Below, in pieces: positions 21,908 through 35,400 of a stretch of DNA of 64,000 nucleotides. The stretch lies in assembly GCA_037976565.1 (NCBI GenBank), contig CP137674.1, positions 10,119,587 to 10,183,586 on the forward strand. The letters are read 5' to 3'. The position numbers and the translations under genes are program-made. Source of the stretch: Mesocentrotus franciscanus. Its lineage: Eukaryota; Echinodermata; Echinoidea; Camarodonta; Strongylocentrotidae. Position 1 is the stretch's first letter; each line of letters starts with the position of its first letter. The notes beneath the pieces were generated by a model. It was not told the origin of the DNA. It ran no database searches and saw nothing but the letters and a program-made list of their open reading frames with translations.

Positions 21908-22600
21908 TTAAAGAATATTGACTCGGTCGTGCTGAAGGTCACATGCACTGCACACAATGAAATGTGTACGTGGGACTACACAAACATGTGGCATAAAAGT
22001 TTGGACCAAACCCTTTAAGCTATTTCTTGTCATATAAAGGATAATATTTGAAGAGTGTATTTTTTCAGAGAACTTTTTTCTATAATATTCTTCCACAGTA
22101 ACATAAAATCATGAAAAGAATGAAAAATCTCACCTATTCAGTAAAGGAATTATATTTATTTTCCCAGAACTTAACATTCTCTTCAATTGATAACCACATG
22201 ACGAAGGTTTATGGATATTTATCGATACTTCATCAGAGGTTTCGGGATAATTAAACGATAAATATTAGGCATAACTCTACCTGCAAAACAACAAAAATAG
22301 GCCACATGAAAATAATTTGTAGTTTCTGTTGACACTCCTTCCCTTTTTTCCGTCCGCCTCAATATCTTTATTATTTGATAATTTTTGTTCTCAAATTAAT
22401 CAGTTCAGTACATGTAAAAATGAAATTTGAATTTGCAAAATTTCTGTTGAAAGTGATCCGATTACTATGTACAGATCAGAAAATATATCAAATAACATGG
22501 AACTCCCTGCTCCTCATTGTCTTTGAAAAACCAGATGAGAAACCAGAAATCAATCTGACTTGGCTTTACTTCCCCCTCCCCCCTCCCCCTCCCCTCCTAT
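21908..22600. repeat. Dispersed repeat over the lectin gene 3' end, with partial copies at 30.0-32.0 and 48.1 kb
   Basis: 21,908-22,100 recurs at 30,026-30,215 (shared: gactcgg, ttggtcca/ggacca, tatttcttgtcatat, ttttttctataatattc) and in part at 30,905-31,080. 22,310-22,600 recurs at 31,690-31,990 in the same order (aataatttgtagtttct, aaataacatggaac, gagaaaccagaaatcaat), and partly inverted at 48,107-48,170 (aatgaggagcagggg, ttatttgatat). No coding domain recognised. Confidence 0.65.
22251..22280 (-). CDS. Possible last lectin exon (ten codons)
   Basis: A good acceptor (tttttgttgttttgcag) is followed in phase 0 by VELCLIFIV and TAA. An AATAAA on the minus strand at 22,160-22,155 could end the message. 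The support is only splice-site quality, phase and position; without it the PAN exon would run into a stop six bases past its donor. Confidence 0.35.
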   Translation of the reverse strand, partial: VELCLIFIV

Positions 22601-25600
22601 TACTTTAGAAAGAGTGCATATACACACCCAGGATTCGGGAAATCACTCATACCATAATTCGATAGTATTTGCAATTTTCTGTTTCCCGAAAATCCCCCGG
22701 CGCGTTGACATCGCTGGCGTCATTCAGTTGACATACCCTTGTCCCCTCGAAGTGATTTAAAGACAAACAGCTTTCTCCCGTCGCTAGGCAACGGCTGACA
22801 CACTGAACGAGCGATGTTGATTGGATGGTCTGTATTACGTGATTCAGGAGGCAGCGTGGAGGCCAGGAGCCATCACTCTTCATGTAGATGCTTTTCGAGG
22901 TTTTCGGCGGTAAGGATTCTTGAAGAAGAAGTGAAAAATTAAATATGAAATTAACCAAACACATAATACTAAGGATGATAAATAGAAAAACTAGTTATTA
23001 TTTTCGAAACGGCTTTATACACATCAATACAGCATTAATCTGGTACAACAAATGGGAAGAGTAGTAAAATAGATAGAGCGAATGTGAAATATACATCTAC
23101 GTGCAAATTGGGCGATTCAATGATTTCTAATCTTAACAATGAAATATTTGGGCAAGTCTTGCGTTATTTGGTCGTTTGCTGTCAAATACCTCAAATAAAG
23201 TTAATCTTGATAACGTACTTTATTAAGAATAACTTTAAAAGTTGTCATTATCCTTGTGATTTTGGTCTGGAGTGATTCAAAACTTTGATAGGGTTATCAA
23301 CTTGATAGAAACATCTAATATACCAAGGCTGGTAATAGGTCTGTATCATATTAACATATATTCTTTATTCTTTCCGTTCTGCCATAATGATTGATCTCTA
23401 ACGTATTAACAAATATAAAAAAATCCGTAGAGATCAGTGGTTTCTTTCCATATTTCAATTATAGTTAATGTTGGATTAAAGGAAAATCCAACAGCAGTAG
23501 CAAACTGCTCTAAATAAGAAAGGAAACAAATCAGTGAAGCAGACTGGTGAAAGTTTGAATGAAATCGGACAAAAAATAAGCTATAATCACTATACGTATG
23601 CATGGAAACTGCATCTGGGCTGAATTGGTAAAGTCACTGTATAAGGTGCCGGACAAATTACTCAATCGTTTCAATTAACAAAACAAAAATGACTGTGTCA
23701 ATCAAAGTATCAATTTTTCAAAAATGAAGGCATAAGATTAGGGACGGTAGTTTTTCTGCAGAGAAGCGATAATAACATGCCACCCATGATATATATTTTA
23801 GTTGTGCCCCAAGGGAAAAAAACACTCCGGAGAAAAACTGATATTAATTAATTGTTGGTTCACGACAAACGGAGAGTTGTCCCTGACTACGTCACAATCC
23901 TCTTGCCAAATTGCCTAATTTGAGATACGCATAGATTTATTGATCTCAAAGTTTAAACATTCATAACTCTCTAATTAATGATCCGGTATATTTCTCTTAT
24001 TTCTCTAAATTCCTATCTCAAAGAAGTTCCTGTATCGCATACAATGCAACGAAGAAAATACGTCTAATATATTACCAAGAAAAATAAGTACAGGGACCGG
24101 CAGAAAGTGAGAGATGAAGAAAGAGGGGGTTGGGGAGTAATTAGCATATGATTAAAGACAAAGGAAAGACCAAGGTAAGAGACAAGAGAGGAAAGGAATG
24201 AAAATAATTTTAAAGCAAACACTTAGAGGGAATCGTTATTTTGAACTTCATCGGATATGAGCGTTAGCAATCAATCAATACACCTTAATTAAGACCGTTT
24301 CTGTCAAATCGAATTCCTTTACGTGTAACATTTTTATCGTGCACACCCGAGAATTTTATGCCTTTCACCTGCTCTATTTTGTAATTTTATTTTATGCCTC
24401 ATGTTATCTGATTTTTAACGACCACCTGCTAGGGGAAGGGGAAGGGAGGGAAGGGAAGGGGAGGGAGGGAGGGGAGGGGAGGGGAGGGGAGGGGAGGGAG
24501 GAGGGAGGAGGGGAGGGGAGGAGGGAGGGGAGGGGCGATTGGCCCCACGATCTGCTAACAAAAACCAAGAACTTCTTTTTCACTTGTCATCGATTTTGAC
24601 ACATAGAATGCTTCAGAATGTTTTATTTTTCGCCCTTGTCCGAAAGTACATAATTTTGTCAACGAACAAAAATTCTTTTTTTTGTTGTTGTTGAAATAAA
24701 TCTTTATTCAGATACAAAATTATGGATAATATCATACATAAATATTTATAACATACACTTAATCACATGTTTAAAAGAGATCAAAAATCAAATTTCCTGT
24801 AAATCATGAATTATTTTCATCCACTTAGTGGTATTCACATCTGTCGTCTTAGTTTTATTTTCCTCAACTTCTAGTCTGTATTTTAATATAGACAACAAAT
24901 ATTTGCTTATTATTTTCGTTGCTACATTTATATTACATTTATTTACAACACTCGCTTTATAAATTGCAAATAAAGCATAATGAAGTAGTAAATTAATATC
25001 TGCAACATTTTCAACAATTCATAAACAACCAAAAATGTTTTTAAAACGAAAACAAATAAATAGGTATCCTCCTTGAACATACTGACAGTGGCTGGATTTA
25101 TCTGGTCGGGTTGAGGGGGGGGTGCGTCATAGATCGAAAAACTGACAGAATAAAGAAAAGGTTTTGAGACGGCACGATTGGAAATGCGATTGTGTGTGTG
25201 TGTGTGTGTGTGTGCGTGCGTGTGTGTGTGTGTGTATGTGCGTGTGTGCATGTGTGTTTAATGAAAATAGTGGTAGTGTGTCAGGAATGAAAAGTTTTTG
25301 TGAGGGTGTGTGCAAGTCGTCACATGTTTTAGGACGCATTTCTATGACGAAAATCGCAAGGGGCTACTTCATTTTGGGCCGAAAATTGTGGCGAAATTTT
25401 TTAATCTGGCTTATTTATACGTTATTTTTTCTTTAGTGTCACCACTGGAAGGTTAAACGTGACATTAATTTGTGAAAAATGGATACCAGGGCAAATTTCA
25501 TGAACATCGGAAAATCAGACCAAGGTTTAGACATTGTGAATTTAAAGCCCCACTGCACTACTTATAGCTACTTGCGCCCTCTATATAGCAAACAATGCCT

Positions 25601-26437
25601 AAGCGGTGACCGTTGGTCCCCCATGGTCCCCCTTTTTATGTTAATTGAGAGCTGATTTGATGAGATAACCACCTGTCAGTGACCATGCAGGGAGGTCTAA
25701 TCCTCCTGGCCAAACTAGTGCAGATAGGCTTTAAACTTTAAAGGATGCCAAACTTATCCGGCGAATATTTCTTTGAATCGTGTTCTTGAGAAGATGTTCT
25801 GAATACTTAATTACGTTTTTAATTCTTTGAAAAAAATCAAGGCCACAAAATTGGTGTGTATCAGTAGGGATATTCCAGCGTAATATAATATACCCGGTCG
25901 CTGGATTCAATCACTATTCCGCACATTACAGTGCACATTCTCCGCTCCCTGGGGAGAATTCAGCTCGTCGCCGTTTTACGGGCGCGCACATGCTAATCCA
26001 ATTACAATGGTCTTCGCATTTTACCGGTACCCCATTTAACACCTGGGTGGAGAGGAGCTATTTGTAGATAAAATGCCTTGCTCATGGACGTAAAAACCGT
26101 GCCGGGGCTCGAACCTACGACCCTTGCATTCCTAGACAAGTGATTAAACCGCTCGACCACGACATAGTCTCATCTTAATAGAAGGTTGTGTGTAGTTGTG
26201 TCCTTACTTACTCTCACAGATAGCCAGTCTTGTATAAATAGCGTCACATTCTTTATCATTCCAGACCCCTGTGCTATATATTTCCAAGCAGTTTTCATTG
26301 GCAAAGTCGTTAGGTTCAGTCGGTTTCCAGTCTTAAAAGAAAAAAAGTATCATTTAGTTTGTTTATTTCATTTCCAGGGACATAATAAACGATAACATGT
26401 ATATACAGTGATAGTATACAATTTTTCTATATACAGA

Positions 26438-26472
<35 letters not shown>

Positions 26473-29400
26473 ATTAATAATAATTATAACGATACTAACA
26501 ACGATAATAATAATGATAACAATAATGATAACAATAATGATAACAATAATGATAACGATAATAATACATTTATAGAGCGCAGAAACTATCTAACATTAAT
26601 GATTTCAAAAAGAACAAAACCACCAATGCCTGCATGGAATTAATGATAACAATACGTCTGAATTTATATATAAAAAGCACATACCCCTTCAAAAATAAAT
26701 AAATAATAATAGTAATAAAAAATAAATAAATGAATACAAATTATTTACAAAAAAAATAATAATAATACATGTATACAAACTAGACAAACATAATGTACAA
26801 AATCTAAAATTAATGACACTTTTGTAAGACGATTTATAGCTTGTATGCGAAAGGCATAATTATGTAAAGTATAAAGTATATATCTCGCTTTCAGTACATG
26901 AGCGATTCTGGCGTAACAGACGTGAGATTAAGAACAATTTTTTTAAAGTTATTTAAGACAGTTTTAAGCTAAAACATATTTCAATCAGTGATTCAGATAC
27001 ATTTGACTATCAGTGATACACAGGGGCGGCGATTTCTTTTCATGACCGGGGGACGAATGCGAGGAAAAATCTGTATTCCGTTGGTATCACGGTGATACCA
27101 ACGGAATACAGATTTGCTACAATATTCACTTGTACATTTTGAAGGATATTATGCGAGGGAGCTAAAAGATTTTTGCATTTTTATTAGTCTAAGCGCTGCA
27201 CTTTTGGGCCCTCCAGAGCCTAAAAGTGTGTTGCAGTCTTTAGTTAGTAACTATTTGCTATACATTTTTTGTTTGCACTTTTTCAAATTTTCCGGGGGGG
27301 ACGATCCCTCCTTTAAAAATTGAGGGGGGACGTGTCCCCCCGTCCCCCGGGATCGCCGCCCCTGGTGATATACATATAGCAAATTTTCGTTCCTTATAGT
27401 GGCTGATGAAAAAAAGACTCTTCTTTAACGGATATTACACAAAATGAACAAGGCCTTTTTTTTAGCTCACTGTTAACATTTTGACAAGTTTGATTTGGGG
27501 GTTCAATGAATCTAGTTTAGGTATTAACGGAAGCTTGTAATCACATTTAAGATACAGATACAAGGGTATCCATGTATCTATATTTAAAATGTGATTATAA
27601 ACTTCTGACCTTTGTCCGCCTTTTAAGCCACGAAAAGCTCTTAAAGGCATCGTTAACAATGTTAAAACTGAGATGCATGGCCCTACGTGTTATCAGTGTC
27701 TGTGATATGGTTTAATATTGAAGCCCTTAAAAAAATTACGCTTAAAAATGATCATGAAGTGCCTCAAAAAAGTAAAAATCTTTGAGTGACCGGTTTTACC
27801 ATACTCATTTCCCCCAATAGACTGTAGTGTTAAGACCGTTAGGAAAACGAAAAATGAAATTTCGATTTCCAATCATAAATATCTTGATAATCAGGCGATC
27901 GGCTTGTAAAAGTCATGGGATTCCTGACTGACCTAATGGTTTATAATTATGATTGCAGCATGAGCTAAATACAGGATTTTGTTTCAGAATCTGAGGCAAT
28001 GTTACCGAGTCACTTTAAGACTAACTTTTGATCCCTCCAACATAATTTGCTAAGAAATCAAATCTGAAGTGCTTGTGGTGTGAAATAATGAATCCTTAAT
28101 ATTTGATGTATTGACTAGAAATGTTACCACATTTTGCCCGAAAAATTCGTTATTTGAAGAAAATCATGAGTAACTGTGCTTCGCTCCTACTGATATAGAG
28201 TACCGAAGCTGTGACGTCATAACAATCTATTTTTTAAATTTCTCAATTTTTTTCTTCATTTTTAAAAAGAGCATCAAAAATAATGTCCAAATGTCGAAAA
28301 CCAATTGAATATGTAAAGTATTGGCCGAGATATGACCATCTGAATGAATAGATTTCCTATAGGAACTCAGTGTTATATTGCTCTGGCTCCTAATGTTATG
28401 AACCAGAGCAATATAACACTGAGTTCCCATAGGCAATCTTTTTATTCAGATGGTCATATCTCAGCCAATACTTAACCTATTCAATGTTTTCGACATTTGG
28501 ACATTATTTTTGGTGGTCTTTCGGAAAATGAAGAAAAAATTGAGAAATTCCAAAAATAGATTTTTGATGACGTCACACTTCACCACACTATACCACTCAA
28601 AGTAACGAGCTTAATTGTTGAGCTCTTGTTTGATGAAACCAAATTTGCCACATTAATTGGCACACATATTTCTGGAGTTATTGCCTATTTCTATGATTTT
28701 TTGCTAGTGAACATTTTCCATGATTCACATGTACTAGTTTGAGACTGTGTTTCATCAAGACTATTTTTTCATTAGCTAAAAATTGATTACACTTTTGAAG
28801 ACGCATGTATGTGAAGTACGTATGCCTAGAGCTGCCAAAAGACACACCTCTCGCTCCCCGTGCATAAGTCGTCTGTTCAGGGCCGAAAGGGCATTACATC
28901 TGCGTTAAGACCCTTTTGGCTCTATACAGATATTTAAATGCATAATATGTCATCATAAATTGAGGCTTTCCAATAAACCATTACTTGAACCCTTCCCACG
29001 TGTTTAAACGACCATTTTGCTTAGGTCTACTTTTCTATGGTTTAGATAACCCTACATAAAACACTTGCCTCTTCTGTAATACTATAGATAGGTGCTCTAA
29101 TTACAATCTGTCATTTTTTATGAACCATATTATCACAAATTCAAGTCCACAATTTAACACGACCGCAAAGACTTTCAAGAAATGAACATAAGTCAATTTC
29201 AATATCAAGAAATTGCTGAAAGTTTTGGTCTAAACGTTTCTATGCAGTCTCATAAACCGTTTCAAGATGCAGTGCTTGTGATCTTCAGAAAGACTGCATG
29301 GTCTTTATTTTTTTCTTTTTTAGATCGTTCAAAAATTTCACAGAAAGAATCAGTTCCTATGTAACACATAATCATTTTTTTCCAAATTACTTCCAGATAC

Positions 29401-32400
29401 ATGTAGTTTATTGCACAATGTAATTCAATGGCTAATACCCAACTTTCTCTTTTACATAATACACTCAAGAAATTGGTTGTAGAATTCAATATACCTGCAT
29501 AATACATAGCTTGCAAGTTGTAACTTTCATCTTTGTGATGCTTACAATTTTCTTAATTACTACCCTGCATACATCTGACTCTCATTAGATGTAAGTGTAA
29601 TCTGACAATCTTTGCCCATGAACTTCACCAAAAATTCCCTTCAACCACTCCAAAGAATATATTTATTTAAAGAACTCTAGTTATGTGCCTATTACTGTCT
29701 AGATTGATTTGCAAGCAAAGCTATTCCCATTGAAGTCCTAGTAAAATACTTGTTTAATCAACTAACCGGGTTTACAATGATAAAATTTCAGTCACATTGT
29801 GACATTGGTTTGCTGTTGGCCCCATCTAATAATGGGTTGCTATCGTTGCTAGTCTACCTTGCTATTTTTAATCAATAAATGACCGATAAACCTGAAAGAT
29901 TTAGGGGCTGTAAATAAAAAAATAATGTATAATGTTCTAACACGCAGTCATAAAAGCGAGTGCGCGACCGTTATTCATTACGACATTGTTTCATGGAGGT
30001 TTTAGAATCATTAAAAGAAAAGGATTTGACTCGGCCTTGCTAAAAGTAGCATACACTGTACACATATAATTATGTGTATACGGGAACGACAAAAACATTT
30101 CTCATCGAGTTTGGTCCATACATTTTTAGGTATTTCTTGTCATATTTTGAATATGAGGACATTCGAAGACCAACCCTTTCATGAGACCTTTTTTCTATAA
30201 TATTCGTCCACCCTGTGGTATAAATAAACATTAAAGCTCACAAATTAGTTTTCACCTTTCTCGGAATCGAATATTCTTTTTAGTAAAGCCGTATTATCCC
30301 TCTATAATACTGACTAGAGAAAAACAGGCAATTGCCTAAATTTTCCATATCTGATGCAGCGCTTCATCATTTAATATACAGCTACCTTTCCAAATGAATT
30401 TAAGTTGATGTCGGGGTTGATTTCAATGTCCCCATTTCACGGATCATGAATTTCGTGCCCTAAGTTAATTAGAGGACTTGTCAACCCGATTTTACTTCAA
30501 ATAAAAAGGGTGTTTGAACTTTTCATTTGAATTCTCTCAATTTATGCAGACGCACCACTTCCGAATGAAAGGGGAGACATTGGCATTCAATTCATCACTG
30601 TCCCCTTTTCTACGCGTCTGCCTCATAATTCTTTGTGGTTGCCTGGCTGGGTGTAAGCAATTGGCAAACGTTCACCACTGTTTCTAATCAACTGCTCTCA
30701 TTTCACTTACCCACTTTTTGACGAATCTTTTTTTAATCTCAAAGAGGTTATGAAAACATTTCCTACCGGTCACGTGATTATACCGTGAAAGGAACTGTCT
30801 GGGAGCAACTGGGAAAAGTCGATTGTAATTATGTAGCACATAATTTGATGCACATGCATGCATACTGGTATGTTTTCGGTATTATTCAAAAGGAAAACAA
30901 ATCTTGGTGAAAATCACATGCACTTCTCAAAGAAATGATTGGGCCTTTATGAGACTACACACAGTTTCTCATATTTAGGATATGAGGGCGTTTGTAGAGC
31001 ATTCCTTTTCAGAAGATACTTCTACTACGTTTTTTTCTCCAAACCGACACTGACAGGTAGAACGAGAAAGCTCGCAAATTATTGTTCGTCTTTACCAGGC
31101 CACATTCTTCTCCTTAAGCACCGCCACAGCAATGCTGTTAAATCTACAAAGATATCCTCTACATCTGAATAATTTCATTGGCGTATCCAATTATATAGCG
31201 GTACTTCGACATGTGGGGCTACTCGCGTACATGTAAATGCCGCCCCCCCCCCCAAAAAAAAGATTTTACTTTAATTTCCTGACATGAAATTATTTGTAGT
31301 TTTATAGGTGTACTGAGGATAGTGGGTTTACGGTATAAAGCAGGGGGCTATACCGATATACATATCGACCTCCCATCTCCCCCCCTGCAATTCAGGTTTA
31401 AGCATTAATATCTCTCTTTTTACGACATCATCATACTTGGAATTTGGTATCATTGAAAAAGCTGCTTATTTATGTAATGTAATGTTGTAATATTGGAATC
31501 TTGGCAACATATACCCCCCATGATTGAGGAGTATTTCACTGTCTTGTTGACCCATTTGTGGATATTATTTGCATCAATAGCCCTATTTCACGGCAGTCTG
31601 TTTAGAATTGGCGATTAATTATACAAAAAAAAAACGAACCAAACCCCATTCGATGCGTCTTGTACTGGAATTAATCCACCTCGATGCGAATTTATCAGGC
31701 CAAAGGATAATAATTTGTAGTTTCTCGTCCCCTCTTTCCTCTTTTTTTCGGCCCGCCTAGACTTATATTGTTATTTGATATTTTTGTCCTGAAATTGATA
31801 AATAACAAAATATGCGTTGAAATTGACCGGATAACATTTATATGTTAAGACCCGTCGCCCCAAAAAAAAAAATAAAAAAAATAATGAATATTGAAATAAC
31901 ATGGAACCTCCTCCTCCTCCTCATTTTCAAAAAACCCGGACGAGAAACCAGAAATCAATTTTACATGGCCTTACGTTTCGCAATTTAGCAAACGGCTGTT
32001 ATAATTGTGCATTTCAGAAATAGAAGCCGTCAAATCTGTACAAAAGGTGCGACAGGGTGAGTTATTCACCTGTCAAATTTGACTAATTAAATGAAATTAC
32101 CGCACTGATCACCTTGACGTCACAATCGGGGTTATTGATATATCGATTTGATTGAGAACTTGCTCCGAAACAGCCATCTACTTAAATAGTCCATTCTATG
32201 TAATACATGCTACTAACATTTTCATAGTTGATATTTTCGGGGAGTCAGATGTGTACAGTGTATGTGTGTAAAATTTCTTAAATGTTAATATACAGTGTGT
32301 CCCTAAAAAGGGAACCCAGGTTTATCAGCATAACTATTACTCAATGAACATCATTGTAAAGCTCATTGTCTCTTTTCCTCATTATACCATGCTCAGTAGA

Positions 32401-35400
32401 TCACGCATGACCTTATTCCAGAGATTTTAAAGTGGCACTGTCGCAAACCCAGTTATCCTAGAAACGTAAGTGTTTGGCTGCTATTGGCAGGCGCGGATCC
32501 AGGATTTCAAATTTGAAATTATGCGAGCCAAATATTGGTACGTAATGGTGACCAGCAGTGGCGTAATTAGCACAAACGTTTTTTTGTTTTGTTTGTTTTT
32601 TTTTTTTTGGGGAGGCAGACAACAACAAAAAAATCCGCATCACCCCACTCTTACATGCAGACCCCGCTGAACGTTTTTCAAAGTGGCAAGGGTCTTTTGC
32701 CCCCCCCCCCCCGATCCACAACTTGTTTGCAGGAAAACTGATATCCCCCTTCATTTCTTTTCTTCTTCCTCTTGTTTCCCTTCCATTTATCTCTTTTCCT
32801 TTTGTTTGCACAGACCAAAATTAAATAATTCAGATTTGCTGACAGACGGAAAATAAAGAAAAAAAGAATTAAAACTAAATGTTATTACCTCAAAAAAGGA
32901 GGGGAATGTTTTTTTTAAGTGCGGGGGCTGAACTTACTCTGCCTGGATGCTCAGTTCTGAAAAAAAAGAAAAGAAAACAAAAATCGGTAGGGGGCTGGGA
33001 TGCATTGGGCTTCCGTTGCAAATAATGAAGCGATTTTTGCTTCCCGGTGGGAGCGGAGGGGGAACCGCAACATTACATCGAACTTAGCGACTAAAACAGG
33101 GAAGATCACATTTTGCATTCTACCGACACACTTTGACAAATTACTTTTTGCGACGGAGCGCAGCGGCCAGGAAAAAGGAAGAAGAAAAAAACGAGAAAAT
33201 GTGCATTCTGTTGTTTGAACACTTTTGGGCTTTTTTGTTTTGGCCACAGTAGCAAATCTAAATCCCTTTCGTTCTTTCGAAGGGTATAAGGAAGCGTTAA
33301 ATCGTTAATTTAGATGCAGGTGATTTTCAAATTTGGAAGGGGAGGGAGACGACCGCTTTAACAGATTTTCGTGTGATAGACATCCCTCGATAATTCCCTA
33401 TACATCACCGACCCTCTTATGCCTGAGTCACACCTTTGCGTATTTGGCTTGCGTATTGCTGCGTATTTATGGCGAGCCGTTTTAACATTTATTCCTATTT
33501 CTTGATATCAAAAACTGATTTCTTGATATCAAGAAATGAGTTCTTGATATCAAGAAATCGAATTCTTGATATCATTGCTTTACAACAGAAAATAATTTCT
33601 TGATATCAAGAACCCATTTATTGATATCAATAAATAGGAATAAATGTTAAAACGGCTCGCCATAAGTACGCATCAATACGCAAGCCAAATACGCAAAGGT
33701 GTGACTCAGGCATAAGGCGCACTAATTTCACACAATTAAGCCTGTGCCTGTGTATTGATCATACATAAACAACCAAAAGACCAATAATGCAGAGGTTTAC
33801 AGGTTTTTGTATTGAGTGAAAGAGGAAAGCGACCGAGCAAGGAGATTTTGAATTTTGGAATACTATATTGGTATACTGGAATGAATACAAAATATCGAAA
33901 GTATAACATGTGCTATGTTCTACAAAAAGTACTACTACAGTACTACTACTATACCAATACTGCTGCGTCGGAGAAAATCATATTCATAACTTGTAGCTTA
34001 CTTGTATATGATGTGGAAAGTTCATGATCATCCGGGCCACAAACCCATTCGTGAAGTGACCTCCCAATGTTAGTACAGTCTAGCCACGCCTTATCTATAG
34101 TTGTGAACGTGACGTCATCAATCAGTTCCACGATGAATTCGTTTTCGTCCTCAGTGGTGATTTCGATGACCCGTGCACCCAGACCTTGACACACGTCCCG
34201 AGCCCCTGCCACGTGTAGAGGCTCTGCATCACGAAGTAACACCTCGAGGAGAAGGGTGTCCAGCCGACGGGGCAAGCTCCATCTTAAGAATTATAAGAAT
34301 AATATTTTTATTTACCCGGGGATATCTCATCAGCATCAATGATGTTCTTTCCAAGGGCCCTGCAATAATTATTACCGTATCAATTACAAGCTACCTATTG
34401 ACACATGATGGGTGGAGAGTGGCAAATATGGATTAATCACTAATGTCTTGCCCAAGGACTTTATTACCGGGCTTGGATTCGAACTCCGGGACCACGTGCC
34501 CCCCCCCCCCTCACCCCACTGAGCGAATTTTCGGCCGGCGCGATTTTCAAATTTTCGGGAGCAAAAAAAATTAGTGCTCACTACCCCCCACTGAGCGAAA
34601 AAAATAAAAAAATAAATGCTCCCTACTCCCCTCTGGGACAATTACCCCCATGGACAATTATTACCCCGGAAAATTACCTCTTAGACAATCACCAACCCTC
34701 GAGGACAATTACCCCCCGATAATTTTTTTGTTTTTAAATCTGCTTCTATTTAAACCAACTAATTATCAGGGTGTACCTCCCCTTTAATGAACAGTTGGGG
34801 GGGGGGTAATTTTCCAGGGGTTAACTGTCCTCGGGAGTGGTTGTCCTTCGGGGGTAATTTTCCGGGGGGCTATTGTCCTTGGAGGGTAGTTTTCAGGGTG
34901 TACATTTCCGGGGGGTAATTATCCATGGGGTAATTGTCCTGATTCGGACCCGGACGGCACTTGAAGGGGACGAAAAAGCGCAGAGAGAAGAAGAGAAATA
35001 GAGAGAGAAATAAAGAGAAGAAGAGAGCGAAAGAGAAACGGGAGAGCGAAAGAGAAAAGGGAGAGAGAGAGAGGGAGATAGATAGAGAAAGGAGAGAGAG
35101 AGAGAGAAAGAGAGAGAAAGAGAGAGAGAAAGAGAGGAAAGGGGAGGGAGAGAGAAATAGAGAGATAGAGAGAGAGAAAACGAGGGAGAAAGGAAGACAG
35201 AGAGACAGAGAGACGGAGAGAAAGGGGGGATAATATGGCCCTTCAGGGTTATGACCTAATCCTTGGTACGGGGCATCAAAAACATTGCTTTAAAAAAATG
35301 CACACATTTTTAAAGTTCATTAGCTTTGCTCTCTCGCATTATGTGTTTAGGATCCTGTACTATCGAGAATCTTTACATCATTTTCTGATAGAAACAGAAA

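Larger units (their letters stand above)
19797..22150. other. Intergenic stretch between ECPAS and the lectin gene
   Basis: Apart from the nested MITE pair at 20,413-21,181, an L2/SINE-like tail at 21,781-21,850 (two gcgc-containing arms, then ttatcattatt) and the start of a dispersed repeat at 21,908, I see no gene, RNA or regulatory motif. AT-rich throughout. Confidence 0.5.

Noticed and set aside
26097..26163. Possible tRNA gene
   Set aside because: A and B boxes are present but the arms do not pair convincingly, and the body continues as a SINE shared with 62.4 kb.
34961..35233. Arg/Glu/Lys-rich frame
   Set aside because: Purine (GA)n tract, no conserved features.
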